Part shown: one piece after another, positions 36,272-46,615 of the stretch
How the letters are laid out: every line of letters begins with the position of its first letter
How positions within the stretch are numbered: position 1 is the first letter of the stretch
NCBI RefSeq assembly: GCF_947498805.1
Contig: NZ_CANMLT010000008.1
Span: 1 to 64,000 of the forward strand
DNA: 64,000 nucleotides
Reading direction: 5' to 3'
DNA from: an uncultured Tenacibaculum sp.
GTDB lineage: Bacteria > Bacteroidota > Bacteroidia > Flavobacteriales > Flavobacteriaceae
Program-made: the position numbers and the translations under genes
The notes under the pieces: model-generated
What the model was told of the DNA's origin: nothing
Seen by the model: only the letters and a program-made list of their open reading frames with translations
The model's database searches: none

Positions 36272-38953
36272 ATGAAGATGAGTGAACAAAGAAGATATAT
36301 GAAATTATCGGGACTGGAGCCCTTAATTATAACTCCTGAAAATAATTTTATCAATGTAGGAGAACGCACCAATGTTGCAGGTTCTCGTAAATTTCTTCGA
36401 TTAATCAAAGAAGAAAAATTTGATGAAGCCTTGGCCATTGCACGTCATCAAGTAGATGGAGGTGCGCAAATCATTGATATTAATATGGACGATGGTTTGA
36501 TTGATGGGAAAGAAGCCATGGTTCGTTTTTTAAACCTAATTGCTTCCGAACCGGATATTGCCAGAGTTCCTATAATGATTGATAGCTCTAAATGGGAAAT
36601 TATTGAAGCCGGACTTCAAGTAGTACAAGGAAAATCGGTTGTAAATTCAATTTCTTTAAAAGAAGGTGAAGAAAAATTTATTTGGGAAGCTACTCAAATA
36701 AAACGATATGGTGCAGCAGTAATTGTCATGGCCTTTGATGAAGTTGGGCAAGCAGATAATTATAAAAGAAGAATTGAAATTGCTGAGCGTTCCTATCGTG
36801 TTTTAGTAGATAAAGTCAACTTCCCTCCTGAGGATATTATTTTCGATTTAAACATTTTCCCTGTGGCTACAGGGATGGAAGAGCATCGTAAAAATGCCAT
36901 TGATTTTATTGAAGCCACTCGTTGGGTACGAGAGAACTTACCGCATGTAAGTGTAAGCGGTGGGGTAAGTAATGTTTCCTTTTCATTTAGAGGAAATAAT
37001 GTAGTACGAGAAGCCATGCATTCGGTATTTCTATACTATGCTATCAAAGCAGGTATGAATATGGGGATTGTAAACCCTACTATGTTAGAGGTGTATGACG
37101 ATATTCCTGCTGATCTTTTAGAACATATTGAAGATGTTATTTTAGATAGAAGAGATGATGCTACCGAACGTTTATTAGATTTTGCTGAAACTGTAAAAGG
37201 CAAAAAGAAAGAAGATAACACCACTGTTTTAGAATGGAGAAATCTGCCCTTACAAGATAGAATTACACATTCCTTGGTAAAAGGAATTGATGCGTTTATA
37301 GTAGAAGATGCAGAAGAAGCGCGCTTAAGTGTAGAAAGGCCTTTACATGTTATTGAAGGTCATTTAATGACGGGAATGAATGTGGTGGGTGATTTGTTTG
37401 GTTCTGGAAAAATGTTCTTACCACAAGTAGTAAAATCTGCTCGAGTAATGAAAAAGGCGGTTGCTCACCTAAACCCATACATTGAAGCAGAAAAAAGTGA
37501 AGAACAACAAGCTTTAGGAAAAATTCTAATGGCTACTGTAAAAGGTGATGTTCATGATATCGGAAAAAACATTGTAAGTGTTGTTTTAGGCTGTAACAAT
37601 TATGAAATCGTTGATTTAGGGGTTATGGTGGCTCCTGAAAAAATTATTGAAACGGCCAAAAAGGAAAATGTAGATGCTATTGGTTTAAGCGGATTGATTA
37701 CTCCTTCACTGGATGAAATGGTGTATTTAGCCAAAGAAATGGAACGTCAAAATTTTGATATTCCGTTGTTAATTGGTGGTGCAACCACTTCCAAAGCACA
37801 TACTGCTGTTAAAATAGATACAGAATATAAAAATGCGGTTGTGCATGTAAACGATGCCTCTAGAGCGGTAACTGTTGTAGGTGATTTATTAAACAAAAGA
37901 ACCAGTAATGCGTATGTAGCCAAACTTAAGAAGGACTATGAAGAGTTTAGAACCAAGTTTTTAAAACGCGGTAAAGAGAAACATTATATTTCTATTGAGG
38001 AAGCTAGAGAAAATAAATATCAAATTGATTGGGAAAACACACAAATTTCTAAACCCAAAGAGTTAGGAATTCAAAAATTTGAACAGATAAGTTTAAAAGA
38101 ATTGGTTCCGTTTTTTGATTGGAGTCCGTTTTTTCGTTCTTGGGATTTGCATGGAAAATTCCCAAATATTCTAGAAGATGAAGTGGTGGGTGAACAAGCA
38201 ACAAGTTTGTATGAAGACGCTCAAAAAATGATTTCATTGATTATTGAAAAACAAGCGCTAAAACCCAAAGCTATCTTTGGAATCTTTGAAGCGAATACTA
38301 TCAATGATGACGATATCGCGGTTACTAAAAAAGGAGGAGAAACTTTTGTTTTTAGAACTCTTCGACAACAATTAAAAAAGCAAAAAGGAAAACCAAGTTT
38401 TGCCTTAGCTGATTTTATTGCTCCAAAAGACAGTCAACAAACAGATTATATCGGAACTTTTTGCACTGCTATTTTTGGTGCCGATGAACTTGCTCAGGAG
38501 TACAAGGACGTTCATGATGATTATAATGCAATCATGGTACAAGCCATCGCAGACCGTTTTGCAGAAGCTTTTGCAGAATACTTACATCACCGTATACGAA
38601 CCAAACACTGGGGCTATGCTTCCGAAGAAAATTTATCTAATGATGAATTGATCAAAGAGGTTTATAAAGGAATCCGACCTGCTCCTGGTTATCCTGCTTG
38701 TCCGGATCATTTAGAAAAAGAAGCTATTTGGGAATTGTTAGAGGTGGAAAAAAACATTGAAGTAAGCCTTACTGAAAGTCTTGCCATGTGGCCCGCAGCT
38801 GCTGTTTCTGGGTATTATTTTGCCCATGAAGAAGCTCGATATTTTGGATTAGGAAAAATAACTGATGATCAAGTACGAGATTATGCTGAGCGAAAGGGAA
38901 TTCCGCTTGACAAAGCTAGAAAATGGCTACACCCAAACATTGCAAACAATTAA
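36272..38953 (+). CDS. metH: Methionine synthase, folate-, cobalamin- and activation modules (split MetH, part 2)
   Basis: The 893-residue protein carries the rest of MetH. A pterin-binding barrel ([37 protein letters not shown]) is followed by the cap. The B12 domain has the axial ligand His428 in [17 protein letters not shown], followed by [18 protein letters not shown] and [14 protein letters not shown]. The SAM-dependent activation domain ([20 protein letters not shown] [18 protein letters not shown]) completes it. The split into two chains is clean with no frameshift. I consider it a common arrangement in Bacteroidota. Confidence 0.95.
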   Translation: MKMSEQRRYMKLSGLEPLIITPENNFINVGERTNVAGSRKFLRLIKEEKFDEALAIARHQVDGGAQIIDINMDDGLIDGKEAMVRFLNLIASEPDIARVPIMIDSSKWEIIEAGLQVVQGKSVVNSISLKEGEEKFIWEATQIKRYGAAVIVMAFDEVGQADNYKRRIEIAERSYRVLVDKVNFPPEDIIFDLNIFPVATGMEEHRKNAIDFIEATRWVRENLPHVSVSGGVSNVSFSFRGNNVVREAMHSVFLYYAIKAGMNMGIVNPTMLEVYDDIPADLLEHIEDVILDRRDDATERLLDFAETVKGKKKEDNTTVLEWRNLPLQDRITHSLVKGIDAFIVEDAEEARLSVERPLHVIEGHLMTGMNVVGDLFGSGKMFLPQVVKSARVMKKAVAHLNPYIEAEKSEEQQALGKILMATVKGDVHDIGKNIVSVVLGCNNYEIVDLGVMVAPEKIIETAKKENVDAIGLSGLITPSLDEMVYLAKEMERQNFDIPLLIGGATTSKAHTAVKIDTEYKNAVVHVNDASRAVTVVGDLLNKRTSNAYVAKLKKDYEEFRTKFLKRGKEKHYISIEEARENKYQIDWENTQISKPKELGIQKFEQISLKELVPFFDWSPFFRSWDLHGKFPNILEDEVVGEQATSLYEDAQKMISLIIEKQALKPKAIFGIFEANTINDDDIAVTKKGGETFVFRTLRQQLKKQKGKPSFALADFIAPKDSQQTDYIGTFCTAIFGADELAQEYKDVHDDYNAIMVQAIADRFAEAFAEYLHHRIRTKHWGYASEENLSNDELIKEVYKGIRPAPGYPACPDHLEKEAIWELLEVEKNIEVSLTESLAMWPAAAVSGYYFAHEEARYFGLGKITDDQVRDYAERKGIPLDKARKWLHPNIANN

Positions 38954-38995
38954 AAAACACAACAACACATACTACTCTGAATAAAGAGAAATCTT

Positions 38996-39952
38996 ATGAA
39001 AGTAACAGATCACATAAAAAAAGCGAAAGGAAAAACCTTATTCTCATTTGAAATTGTCCCTCCTCAAAAAGGACAAAATATTGAAGACCTGTATAACAAT
39101 ATAGATCCCTTAATGGAATTTAAGCCTCCTTTTATTGATGTAACTACCTCAAGAGAAGAGCATATATATATTCCTAAAGAAAATGGACTGTTAGAAAAGA
39201 AAATAACTAGAATGCGTCCGGGAACAGTTGGTATTTGTGCCTCTTTAAAATACAAATACAATGTAGATGCGATTCCACATGTTTTATGCGGAGGTTTTAC
39301 CAAAGAAGAAACCGAATATGTATTGGTAGATTGTCATTATTTAGGCTTAGACAATGTCATGGCGTTACGTGGTGATGCTCGTAAAGATGAACAATATTTT
39401 CAGGCTTCTAATGGTGGAAACAAATATGCTGCTGATTTGGTAAAACAAATAGCCGATTTAAACAAAGGAAAGTACTTACATGACATTATTGAAACACCGT
39501 ATAAAGCCGATTTTTGTATTGGTGTTGCTGGGTATCCTGAAAAACATTTAGAATCTCCAAGTTTAGAGAGTGATTTAAAAAGGTTAAAAGAAAAGGTAGA
39601 TTCAGGAGCAGATTATGTGGTGACTCAGATGTTTTTTGATAATAAAAAATATTTCAAATTTGTTGAAAAAGCCAGAGAAATTGGGATCACCGTTCCAATT
39701 ATCCCAGGCATTAAGCCTTTAGCTGTACAACGTCACTTACAAATATTACCACAAATTTTTAGGTTAGACTTACCACAAGATTTAGTAGAAGCTGTTGAAG
39801 GTTGTAAAACCAATAAAGATGTAAGGCAAGTAGGTATTGAATGGGCTATTCAACAAAGTAAAGAATTAATAGAAGCAGGTGTTCCTGTAGTGCATTATTA
39901 CTCTATGGGAAAATCAAGTAATATTAAAGCCATAGCCAAAGAAGTTTTTTAA
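38996..39952 (+). CDS. metF: Methylenetetrahydrofolate reductase
   Basis: The enzyme makes 5-methyltetrahydrofolate, the methyl donor for MetH. The 318-residue TIM-barrel flavoprotein has FSFEIVPPQKGQNIEDLY near the start, DVTTSREE, MALRGDARKDE, IGVAGYPEKH and DYVVTQMFFDNKKYFKF, with PGIKPL after it. All are family signatures. It lies 42 bp after the second metH gene in the riboswitch-controlled unit. Its stop lies inside a terminator hairpin. Confidence 0.96.
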   Translation: MKVTDHIKKAKGKTLFSFEIVPPQKGQNIEDLYNNIDPLMEFKPPFIDVTTSREEHIYIPKENGLLEKKITRMRPGTVGICASLKYKYNVDAIPHVLCGGFTKEETEYVLVDCHYLGLDNVMALRGDARKDEQYFQASNGGNKYAADLVKQIADLNKGKYLHDIIETPYKADFCIGVAGYPEKHLESPSLESDLKRLKEKVDSGADYVVTQMFFDNKKYFKFVEKAREIGITVPIIPGIKPLAVQRHLQILPQIFRLDLPQDLVEAVEGCKTNKDVRQVGIEWAIQQSKELIEAGVPVVHYYSMGKSSNIKAIAKEVF

Positions 39953-39975
39953 CTTCTTTGGTTGTTTCCTTTTTA
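39936..39975 (+). terminator. metF terminator overlapping the stop codon
   Basis: The stem CCAAAGAAGTT / AACTTCTTTGG (39936-39946 and 39951-39961) has a 4-nt loop and includes the metF TAA. A T-rich tract follows. Confidence 0.75.
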
Positions 39976-39983
39976 AAGATTTT

Positions 39984-40592
39984 TTATTCCTTCCGTCTGT
40001 ACAATCTAATTATTTCATTCTCCCCTTTGTATACTAAACTATCTTGACTTAATTTAAGCACTTCTCCTTTATACATAAAACCATCAAAATGTATATACAA
40101 AGTGTCCTTCTTTAACTTTAATGGATAAGAATTACCTAAGCTTTCAACATATGTAATAGAATCATTCTCAACAAAAAACAAAGCATTCTCTTCAGTATTT
40201 TCTGCCCAAACTCCCTCTAATAGTTTTTTATCGAAAAAAGCTTTTTCATAAACGTTCTTTTCTTTTAATGTTTTAGTAAATACTGTCTGGTCAATTAATT
40301 GAATATCTTTTTTGAAAGCGTCAACTGGATTAAAAATTAATTTCTCTTCTTTTAAAGAAATTAAATGCAATTCAATATTCGATTTTTGGAAAAGTTTTAA
40401 GGTATCATTGGATATAGAATAATTATCATAAACTATTTCTTTCCCATTTTCTATTCTCATAACTCTATCTTCAGTGATTTCCAAAGATATTTTTTCACTT
40501 TTCCAATTTCCTATTAGCGTCTGTTTTGAAATCCTAGAATCTTTACATGAAATAAACAATCCAATACATAATATTATTACCAATCTCTTCAT
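39984..40592 (-). CDS. Small lipoprotein of unknown function
   Basis: The 202-residue protein has a signal peptide with lipobox LFISC (Cys16). The body resembles short beta-barrel lipoproteins of the lipocalin-like kind. GNWKSEKISLEITEDRVMRI and GVWAENTEENALFFVENDSI are two similar opening strands, suggesting two related halves (~25-110 and ~125-202). No catalytic motif is seen. It is the last of three minus-strand unknown genes between metF and the threonine operon. Confidence 0.6.
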   Translation of the reverse strand: MKRLVIILCIGLFISCKDSRISKQTLIGNWKSEKISLEITEDRVMRIENGKEIVYDNYSISNDTLKLFQKSNIELHLISLKEEKLIFNPVDAFKKDIQLIDQTVFTKTLKEKNVYEKAFFDKKLLEGVWAENTEENALFFVENDSITYVESLGNSYPLKLKKDTLYIHFDGFMYKGEVLKLSQDSLVYKGENEIIRLYRRKE

Positions 40593-40614
40593 ATTAAATT
40601 TATTTTAGACACTA

Positions 40615-40950
40615 CTACCGAATGACTGCATCGTGTAGAGCAGGATTATTTAAATCAGAGATTTTGTATATATAAACATCATCTCCCTCCTCAAAAAACA
40701 AACCTATTTTATTAGAATCTACATCAACTACCTGAATAGTATATATTAAAGTCTCATTTTTTATAGCTTCAATAGCCATATAACCTTCTTCAAAACAATC
40801 TAACTTAAAATAATAATCTATATCAAAATTTCTAATTATATAACTACAAACTTCTTTAAGAAGATTAAGTTCTAATAATGAGTTTCCAAAATCCTGATGC
40901 CAAATGGGAGCTTTCCATTCTGAAATCATATTTAATTCATTCATATTCAC
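40615..40950 (-). CDS. Hypothetical protein, 111 aa
   Basis: An acidic soluble protein without signal peptide or membrane segment. It has an alternating alpha/beta appearance: WHQDFGNSLLELNLLKEVCSYI, then IYTIQVVDVDSNKIGLFF and DDVYIYKISDLNN. I do not recognise a family. Starts at M1, M3 or M8 are possible. It lies 22 bp upstream of the lipoprotein gene on the same strand, so the two may be co-transcribed. Confidence 0.5.
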   Translation of the reverse strand: MNMNELNMISEWKAPIWHQDFGNSLLELNLLKEVCSYIIRNFDIDYYFKLDCFEEGYMAIEAIKNETLIYTIQVVDVDSNKIGLFFEEGDDVYIYKISDLNNPALHDAVIR

Positions 40951-40976
40951 CTTTTTTTAATACTCTTTTCAAAAAA

Positions 40977-41489
40977 TTAAAGTATAACGAAAGGGTAAAA
41001 CACTCTTTCAAATTGCATACAATATTTTACCACAATCCCTTCTTCTATTGGATAAACACAGCCAAAACTGGTGTTATGTAATGCTTCAAACGTTCTATCC
41101 AACACTATATTACTACCAAAAATAAACTTATCATCTTTATAAAATCTAATCTGACTTTGAACAGTTGCTAAATCACCTCCAGTGTATTTAAACATCCAAT
41201 TCCTCTTCATTTCTTTAAGTAAGGTTAAGTTTTCAGTTTTCAATATTTTGCCTATTGGTATTCGATTATCAATATCTTTAGAATCTTCCATATTAATTAC
41301 CAAATAAGCTACCCAATGCCCTTCATTAAAATTTAAACGATCTAAGACTTTAATTGTATCTCCTTTTTTATACTTTTTTTCTATTAAGAATAAATTTATT
41401 TCTTCTTTTACAAAAACAACCAGCGGATTGAAACATAAATAGGTAAAAATAGAAGTTCCAATAATTATAGAGATATAAAGCTTTTTCAT
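40977..41489 (-). CDS. Hypothetical membrane-anchored protein, 170 aa
   Basis: One N-terminal hydrophobic segment (LYISIIIGTSIFTYLCFNPL) acts as signal anchor or uncleaved signal. A ~140-residue beta-rich domain follows (KKGDTIKVLDRLNFNEGHWV, DDKFIFGSNIVLDRTFEAL). No family is recognised. It is the first of the three co-directional unknown genes and starts about 40 bp after the thr operon terminator. Confidence 0.5.
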   Translation of the reverse strand: MKKLYISIIIGTSIFTYLCFNPLVVFVKEEINLFLIEKKYKKGDTIKVLDRLNFNEGHWVAYLVINMEDSKDIDNRIPIGKILKTENLTLLKEMKRNWMFKYTGGDLATVQSQIRFYKDDKFIFGSNIVLDRTFEALHNTSFGCVYPIEEGIVVKYCMQFERVFYPFVIL

Positions 41490-41529
41490 TGAAATAATTA
41501 TATTTTTTTAATCTCTAAAATAGCCCTTT

Positions 41530-41572
41530 TCTAAAAAACAAAACTACCCTGACCTAAATCAGCGTAGTTTAT
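41530..41572 (-). terminator. Terminator of the threonine operon
   Basis: The inverted repeat AAACTAC / GTAGTTT (41541-41547 and 41564-41570) has an inner TGA/TCA pairing. On the minus strand it is followed by a T-rich tract. It lies 30 bp after the thrC stop. Confidence 0.75.
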
Positions 41573-41601
41573 ATTTTTTCTTATCTAAGTTTTAAAAGAA
41601 T

Positions 41602-42885
41602 CTAAGCATTTAAAAATGCTTTCAACTCTTGGTAAGCACCAATCTTTATAGATTTTTTTTCTTTATCAATTACTTCTTTGATCTGTTCGGGAATAGCTAC
41701 TTTAATAGCCAGCGTATCTTCCACCACATCTAAAAATTTTACGGGATGTGCGGTTTCTAAAAAGATTCCTATTGCATTGACTTTTAATCCGTATTTCTCC
41801 AATCCTAAATATCCAACAGCACCATGCGGATCTGCTATATAACCACTTTCTTTATAAATAGATTTCATGGTTTCTTTTGTTAGTTCATCAGAAAAAGAAT
41901 ACGATGAAAAAGCTTTTTTTAGTTGCTCAATATCGTTATCAAACAGTTCTTGTATTCTTATAAAATTACTCGGATTTCCAACATCCATAGCATTTGAAAT
42001 GGTTGCTTTAGACGGTTTCGGTTCGTATTTCCCGCTTTCTAAATAATTAGGTACGGTATCATTAACATTCGTAGCTGCTACAAAATGTTTAATTGGTAAT
42101 CCTAATTTCTTCGCCATAATCCCTGCACAGATATTTCCAAAGTTTCCACTTGGTACCGAAAACACTACCTCCTTATGTTGTTTATACACCTGCTTATATG
42201 CAAAGAAAAAATAGAACATTTGTGGTAACCATCGGGCAACATTGATAGAGTTTGCAGAGGTTAAAGTTCTTTGGATATCAGCATCTAAAAACGCTGTTTT
42301 TACCATATCCTGACAATCGTCGAACACACCATCTACCTCTAAAGCTGTAATGTTTTGTCCTAAGGTAGTCAACTGTTTTTCTTGAATATCGCTTACTTTT
42401 CCACTAGGATATAGAATCACTACCTCTACTCCTTTTACACCCAAAAAACCATGTGCAACAGCTCCTCCAGTATCTCCCGAAGTAGCTACCAATACCGTTA
42501 CTTCCTTCTCTGTATTTCTATTAAAATAGCCTAAGCATCGTGCCATAAAACGAGCACCCACGTCTTTAAATGCCATGGTTGGTCCATGAAAAAGCTCCAA
42601 TGACCCTATATTTTCTTTGACAGATACTACTGGGAAATCAAAATTAATGGTCTCTTTAATTATTCCTTCTAATACTTCTTTTGGTATTTCATCTCCTACA
42701 AATTGCTCAATGGCCTTGTAGGCAATTTCTTCATTGGAATAGTTATCTATATTCTCTATAAACTCTTTCGGTAAAGGTTTGATACCTTCCGGAAAGTACA
42801 AACCTTTATCTGGTGCTAATCCGTTTACCACCGCTTCTTCAAAGCTTACTTTTGGTGATTTATGATGTAAACTATAATATTTCAT
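41602..42885 (-). CDS. thrC: Threonine synthase
   Basis: This PLP enzyme converts O-phosphohomoserine to threonine. From M at 42885 (MKYYSLHHKSPKVSF) it has 427 residues; the frame opens five codons earlier at 42900. Key motifs are LELFHGPTMAFKDVGARFM with the PLP Lys, VLVATSGDTGGAVAHGFLG and FSVPSGNFGNICAGI. The N-terminal KAPKVSFEEAV-like segment matches bacterial ThrC. It is the third gene of thrA-thrB-thrC, in biosynthetic order. Confidence 0.95.
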   Translation of the reverse strand: MKYYSLHHKSPKVSFEEAVVNGLAPDKGLYFPEGIKPLPKEFIENIDNYSNEEIAYKAIEQFVGDEIPKEVLEGIIKETINFDFPVVSVKENIGSLELFHGPTMAFKDVGARFMARCLGYFNRNTEKEVTVLVATSGDTGGAVAHGFLGVKGVEVVILYPSGKVSDIQEKQLTTLGQNITALEVDGVFDDCQDMVKTAFLDADIQRTLTSANSINVARWLPQMFYFFFAYKQVYKQHKEVVFSVPSGNFGNICAGIMAKKLGLPIKHFVAATNVNDTVPNYLESGKYEPKPSKATISNAMDVGNPSNFIRIQELFDNDIEQLKKAFSSYSFSDELTKETMKSIYKESGYIADPHGAVGYLGLEKYGLKVNAIGIFLETAHPVKFLDVVEDTLAIKVAIPEQIKEVIDKEKKSIKIGAYQELKAFLNA

Positions 42886-42982
42886 TGTGTTGTTTTTCAA
42901 TTATCATTGCGAAATTCTAAAGTAAATATCCTTCATTTTGAAGGAGCACTTCGTTCATTCTTTTTACTCGTAATGATCTATA

Positions 42983-43912
42983 TTATTTTTGTTCTAGAAT
43001 TTGAATTCCTTGTGTATTTATTCCTGATTGAATCATATGGAAATTAATTCCAGTTTCTTCATAGGTTTCTTTAATTACGGAATATACTTTTGCCGCTACT
43101 TCATTCCCTCTACATAAAGCAAAAATTGTTGGTCCCGATCCTGAAATTCCAGCACCTAATGCTCCTGCTTTTAGAGCTGCATCTTTTACTTTATCAAAAT
43201 GCGGAATCAATTGCTTGCGAACTGGCTCAACAATAATATCTGTTAGAGAATTACTTATCAATTCATAATCGTTTGAATACAATCCGCTTACCAGTCCTCC
43301 TACATTTGCCCATTGGGTTACTGCACTTTTTAAAGGAATTTCTTTTGGAAGCACATCTCTTGCATCTTTTGTTTTTACCTCAACTTGAGGATGAATGGCA
43401 ACCAATCTCAACTCCGAAGGCACTGGCAAACTCACAATATCTAACGGTGTATAACTTCTTACCAATACAAAGCCCCCATAAATAGCTGCTGAAACATTGT
43501 CGGCTATCGGACTTCCGCAAGTTGCTTCTTCTCCTAACATGGCAAACTGTGTTAATGCTAGGTTAGAAAACGGATTTCCTAACAATGCATTCACGCCAAA
43601 CGCGGCTCCTCCAGCACTGGCAGCACTACTTCCTAATCCACTACCAGGCGCATATCCTTTATGTATGGTAATTTCAATTCCAAAATCTACAGGGTTCTCC
43701 TTAAGCATTGCCAAGGCTACTACTCCTGCTGCATTTTTAGTTACATCAAATGTTAGGTCGGCTCCTGTTATTTCGGTTATCTTTACCCCTTTTTCCTCCG
43801 TTTTTGTATAGGTCATGGTATCTCCTACATTGTCAATAGCAAACCCTAAAGAATCAAATCCGCAAGAAACATTGGCTACAGTTGCCGGTGCAAATATTTT
43901 TATATAGTTCAT
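42983..43912 (-). CDS. thrB: Homoserine kinase
   Basis: This GHMP kinase phosphorylates homoserine. The 309-residue protein has the N-terminal FAPATVANVSCGFDSLGFAID and the phosphate loop YAPGSGLGSSAASAGGAAFG around residue 90. The C-terminal LGAGISGSGPTIFALC completes the GHMP pattern. It lies 46 bp downstream of thrA and 97 bp upstream of thrC. With the competing homoserine acetyltransferase in the methionine unit, it marks the branch towards threonine. Confidence 0.95.
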   Translation of the reverse strand: MNYIKIFAPATVANVSCGFDSLGFAIDNVGDTMTYTKTEEKGVKITEITGADLTFDVTKNAAGVVALAMLKENPVDFGIEITIHKGYAPGSGLGSSAASAGGAAFGVNALLGNPFSNLALTQFAMLGEEATCGSPIADNVSAAIYGGFVLVRSYTPLDIVSLPVPSELRLVAIHPQVEVKTKDARDVLPKEIPLKSAVTQWANVGGLVSGLYSNDYELISNSLTDIIVEPVRKQLIPHFDKVKDAALKAGALGAGISGSGPTIFALCRGNEVAAKVYSVIKETYEETGINFHMIQSGINTQGIQILEQK

Positions 43913-43958
43913 TTTTTTGCTTTATGTATCGTTTTCTTAATATTGAAACTTCTGCTTT

Positions 43959-46400
43959 TTACTCATTACCTACACGAATAACATCGGCAAAGATTCCTGA
44001 AGCTGTAACTTCTGCTCCTGCTCCTGCTCCTTTTATTTGTAATGGGTTCACAGGGTATCTATCTGTAAAGAACAATACAATATTATCGCTTCCTTCTAAG
44101 TTATAAAATGGATGGTCCGACGGAATATGTTGCAATCCTACATTTGCCTTTCCATTCTCAAATTCAGCTACATATTTCAATCTACAATTTTTATCATTGG
44201 CATCCTTATACAACTGCTGAAAATTGTGCTCATACACTTTTAAACTTTTATAAAAAGCTTCGTTATCTCCAGTATTTAAACTTTCTTCAGCTAAAAATGA
44301 ATTATTCACAATATCAGAAAGTTCTAATTCGTATCCACTTTCACGTGCTAAGATCAATATTTTACGAGCAACATCAATTCCACTTAAATCAATTTTCGGA
44401 TCTGGTTCAGTATATCCTTGTGCTTGTGCATCGGCTACTACATCATGAAAAGTAACAGAGTCATTAAAATTATTAAACACAAAATTTAAAGTTCCAGATA
44501 ATACTGCTTGGATTTTGTGCACTCGATCTCCTGAAGCTATTAAATTCTTTAAGGTATCTATAATTGGTAATCCAGCTCCTACATTGGTTTCAAACAAAAA
44601 TGGCGCATTGTATTTTCTTGAAATCCTTTTTAATTTCTTATAGTTTTCTAAGTTAGATGCACAGGCTATTTTATTACAAGTAACTACCGCTACATTATTT
44701 CTTAAATAGTGTTCATAAACTTCAGAGACATTCGCATTAGCCGTATTGTCAACGAAAACTGAATTTCTTAGATTAAAACTCTTTGTTTTTTCAAAAAAGC
44801 TTTCAATAGTACTAGCTTCACCTTCAGCCAATAATTGTTTCCAATTATCTAAATTTAAACCTTCTTCGTCAAACACCATCTTTCTAGAATTTGATACACC
44901 AATAACTCTTAGGTTTAGCTTTAAATTCTCTTTTAAAAATGCTTTTTGTTGATTGACCTGCTCTAAAAACTTCTCTCCTACGTTTCCTACCCCAGTAACA
45001 AATAAGTTTAGCTGCTTAATTTTTTCTTCAAAAAACTGTTCGTGCAAAGTATTCAATGCTTTCTTAGCATCTATACTTTCTATTACCGCAGAAATATTTC
45101 TTTCTGAAGCTCCTTGCGCAATCGCTCTAATATTTACATTATTCTTTCCTAAAGCACTAAACATTTGTCCGCTTAAACCCTGATGATTTTTCATATGATC
45201 CCCCACCAAAGCAATAATTGCCAAGCCTTTTTCTACCAGTACTTGATTTACTTTATGCTGATGCATTTCTAATTGAAATGTTTCATCTAACAATACTTTT
45301 GCCGTATCGGCATCTTCATCATATACTCCAATACAAATAGAATGCTCGGAAGATGCTTGTGTAATTAATACCACATTGATATGGTGCAACGCCAATGTTT
45401 CAAACATGCGCTTTGATACCCCTGGAACTCCTACCATGCCACTACCTTCAAGAGTAAGCAAACTAATATTTTCAATATGAGAGATTCCTCTGACTGTCTT
45501 TTTGTTTTCAGATACTTTTTTAATCAAAGTTCCATTACTTTCCGGCTCAAAAGTATTTTTAATTCTTATTGGAATTTCTTTTTCTAATACAGGCTGAATT
45601 GTTGGCGGATACAATACTTTGGCTCCAAAATGCGATAGTTCCATTGCTTCTTCATACGATATTTCTGAAATAGCAAAAGCTTGCTTTACCACTCTTGGAT
45701 TCGCAGTATACATTCCGCTTACATCTGTCCAAATTTGAAGTTCATCTACTTCCAATGCAGCTGCGTATATAGCGGCAGAGTAATCAGACCCTCCTCTTCC
45801 TAAGGTAGTAATTTCTCCATCTTTATTTGAAGCTATAAATCCACCTAATACAACTACTTGACTTGTGTTCTCTTTTGAAAAACGTGTAATATTTGAATTG
45901 GTTTCTTCAAAAAGTACCTGAGCATTTAAATAGTTACTATTGGTAATAATTAACTCCCTACTATTTTTATGAGCAGCATTCAAACTTTCTTTTGCTGCAT
46001 TGGCTATGATATATGAAGATAACTGTTCTCCAAAACTAGATACTTTTGCTAGTGTATTTGGAGACAACTCTTTCAACAAAGAAACCCCTTGATATATCGC
46101 TATTAATTCAGAGAAAAGAGTATCAATATGCTGCTTTACCTCTAATTGATTCTTTTCTGAAATTAAACTCTCAATTACCGTATAATGGTGTTCTTTTAAT
46201 TCAGAAACTAATGTTTCAATTTTTGTTGCATCGACCAAAGATTCTTGCGCAATTGCCAATAATTTGTTCGTAGTTTTTCCAAATGCAGAAACAACTACGA
46301 ATACTTTTTCGTCTTGTGAAGCTTGTTTTACGATTTGTAAAACCTGCTTAATGTTTTGTTGATTGGCTACCGAAGTACCGCCAAATTTTAAAACTTTCAT
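43959..46400 (-). CDS. thrA: Bifunctional aspartokinase / homoserine dehydrogenase
   Basis: The 813-residue enzyme catalyses the first and third steps of the aspartate pathway. It opens MKVLKFGGTSVANQQNIKQV, has the aspartokinase loop TTLGRGGSDYSAA and two ACT-like repeats between ~310 and 455 with SGMVGVPGVSKRMFETL. The homoserine dehydrogenase part begins FVTGVGNVGEKFLEQV and ends GAGAGAEVTASGIFADVIRV. Unlike the methionine-unit paralogue it has the canonical KFGGTS and no MetX domain. A threonine-rich leader ORF lies 108 bp upstream, which suggests threonine-responsive control. Confidence 0.96.
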   Translation of the reverse strand: MKVLKFGGTSVANQQNIKQVLQIVKQASQDEKVFVVVSAFGKTTNKLLAIAQESLVDATKIETLVSELKEHHYTVIESLISEKNQLEVKQHIDTLFSELIAIYQGVSLLKELSPNTLAKVSSFGEQLSSYIIANAAKESLNAAHKNSRELIITNSNYLNAQVLFEETNSNITRFSKENTSQVVVLGGFIASNKDGEITTLGRGGSDYSAAIYAAALEVDELQIWTDVSGMYTANPRVVKQAFAISEISYEEAMELSHFGAKVLYPPTIQPVLEKEIPIRIKNTFEPESNGTLIKKVSENKKTVRGISHIENISLLTLEGSGMVGVPGVSKRMFETLALHHINVVLITQASSEHSICIGVYDEDADTAKVLLDETFQLEMHQHKVNQVLVEKGLAIIALVGDHMKNHQGLSGQMFSALGKNNVNIRAIAQGASERNISAVIESIDAKKALNTLHEQFFEEKIKQLNLFVTGVGNVGEKFLEQVNQQKAFLKENLKLNLRVIGVSNSRKMVFDEEGLNLDNWKQLLAEGEASTIESFFEKTKSFNLRNSVFVDNTANANVSEVYEHYLRNNVAVVTCNKIACASNLENYKKLKRISRKYNAPFLFETNVGAGLPIIDTLKNLIASGDRVHKIQAVLSGTLNFVFNNFNDSVTFHDVVADAQAQGYTEPDPKIDLSGIDVARKILILARESGYELELSDIVNNSFLAEESLNTGDNEAFYKSLKVYEHNFQQLYKDANDKNCRLKYVAEFENGKANVGLQHIPSDHPFYNLEGSDNIVLFFTDRYPVNPLQIKGAGAGAEVTASGIFADVIRVGNE

Positions 46401-46448
46401 TTTATTTTAACTAAATTATGTATGTGTTTTTTGAAAAATCACCATCTC

Positions 46449-46467
46449 TTTTCGATTCTTTCGAAAA
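46449..46467 (-). promoter_or_regulatory. Hairpin in the thrA leader
   Basis: The repeat TTTTCGA / TCGAAAA, with a 5-nt loop, lies between the leader stop codon and the thrA start. No T-run follows. It could be an alternative partner in the leader structure or an mRNA stability element. Confidence 0.3.
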
Positions 46468-46508
46468 TATGGATATACCAATAAGATTATATGTAAATAA
46501 AAGACCCC

Positions 46509-46610
46509 CTAAAGGGTACCCGTTGTAGTAATAATTGTTGTGCCAATAAAAATACCAACCGCTAAAGAAGCAGTTTTTGAGATACTTATATTTTTATTTT
46601 CGGCTAACAT
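46509..46610 (-). CDS. Putative threonine operon leader peptide, 33 aa
   Basis: The frame starting ATG 46610 reads MLAENKNISISKTASLAVGI and ends GTTIITTTGTL. Seven Thr and six Ile codons occur in 33 codons, and five of the Thr codons are clustered in TTIITTT, echoing ThrL of enterobacteria. The stop codon lies in the loop of a small stem (ACCC/GGGT, followed by CTTTT) that could act as attenuator; the last Thr codon ACC forms part of its 5' arm. thrA starts 108 bp downstream on the same strand. A consensus promoter ends only 5 bp upstream of the ATG, so the message is nearly leaderless. Confidence 0.7.
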   Translation of the reverse strand: MLAENKNISISKTASLAVGIFIGTTIITTTGTL

Positions 46611-46615
46611 TGCTC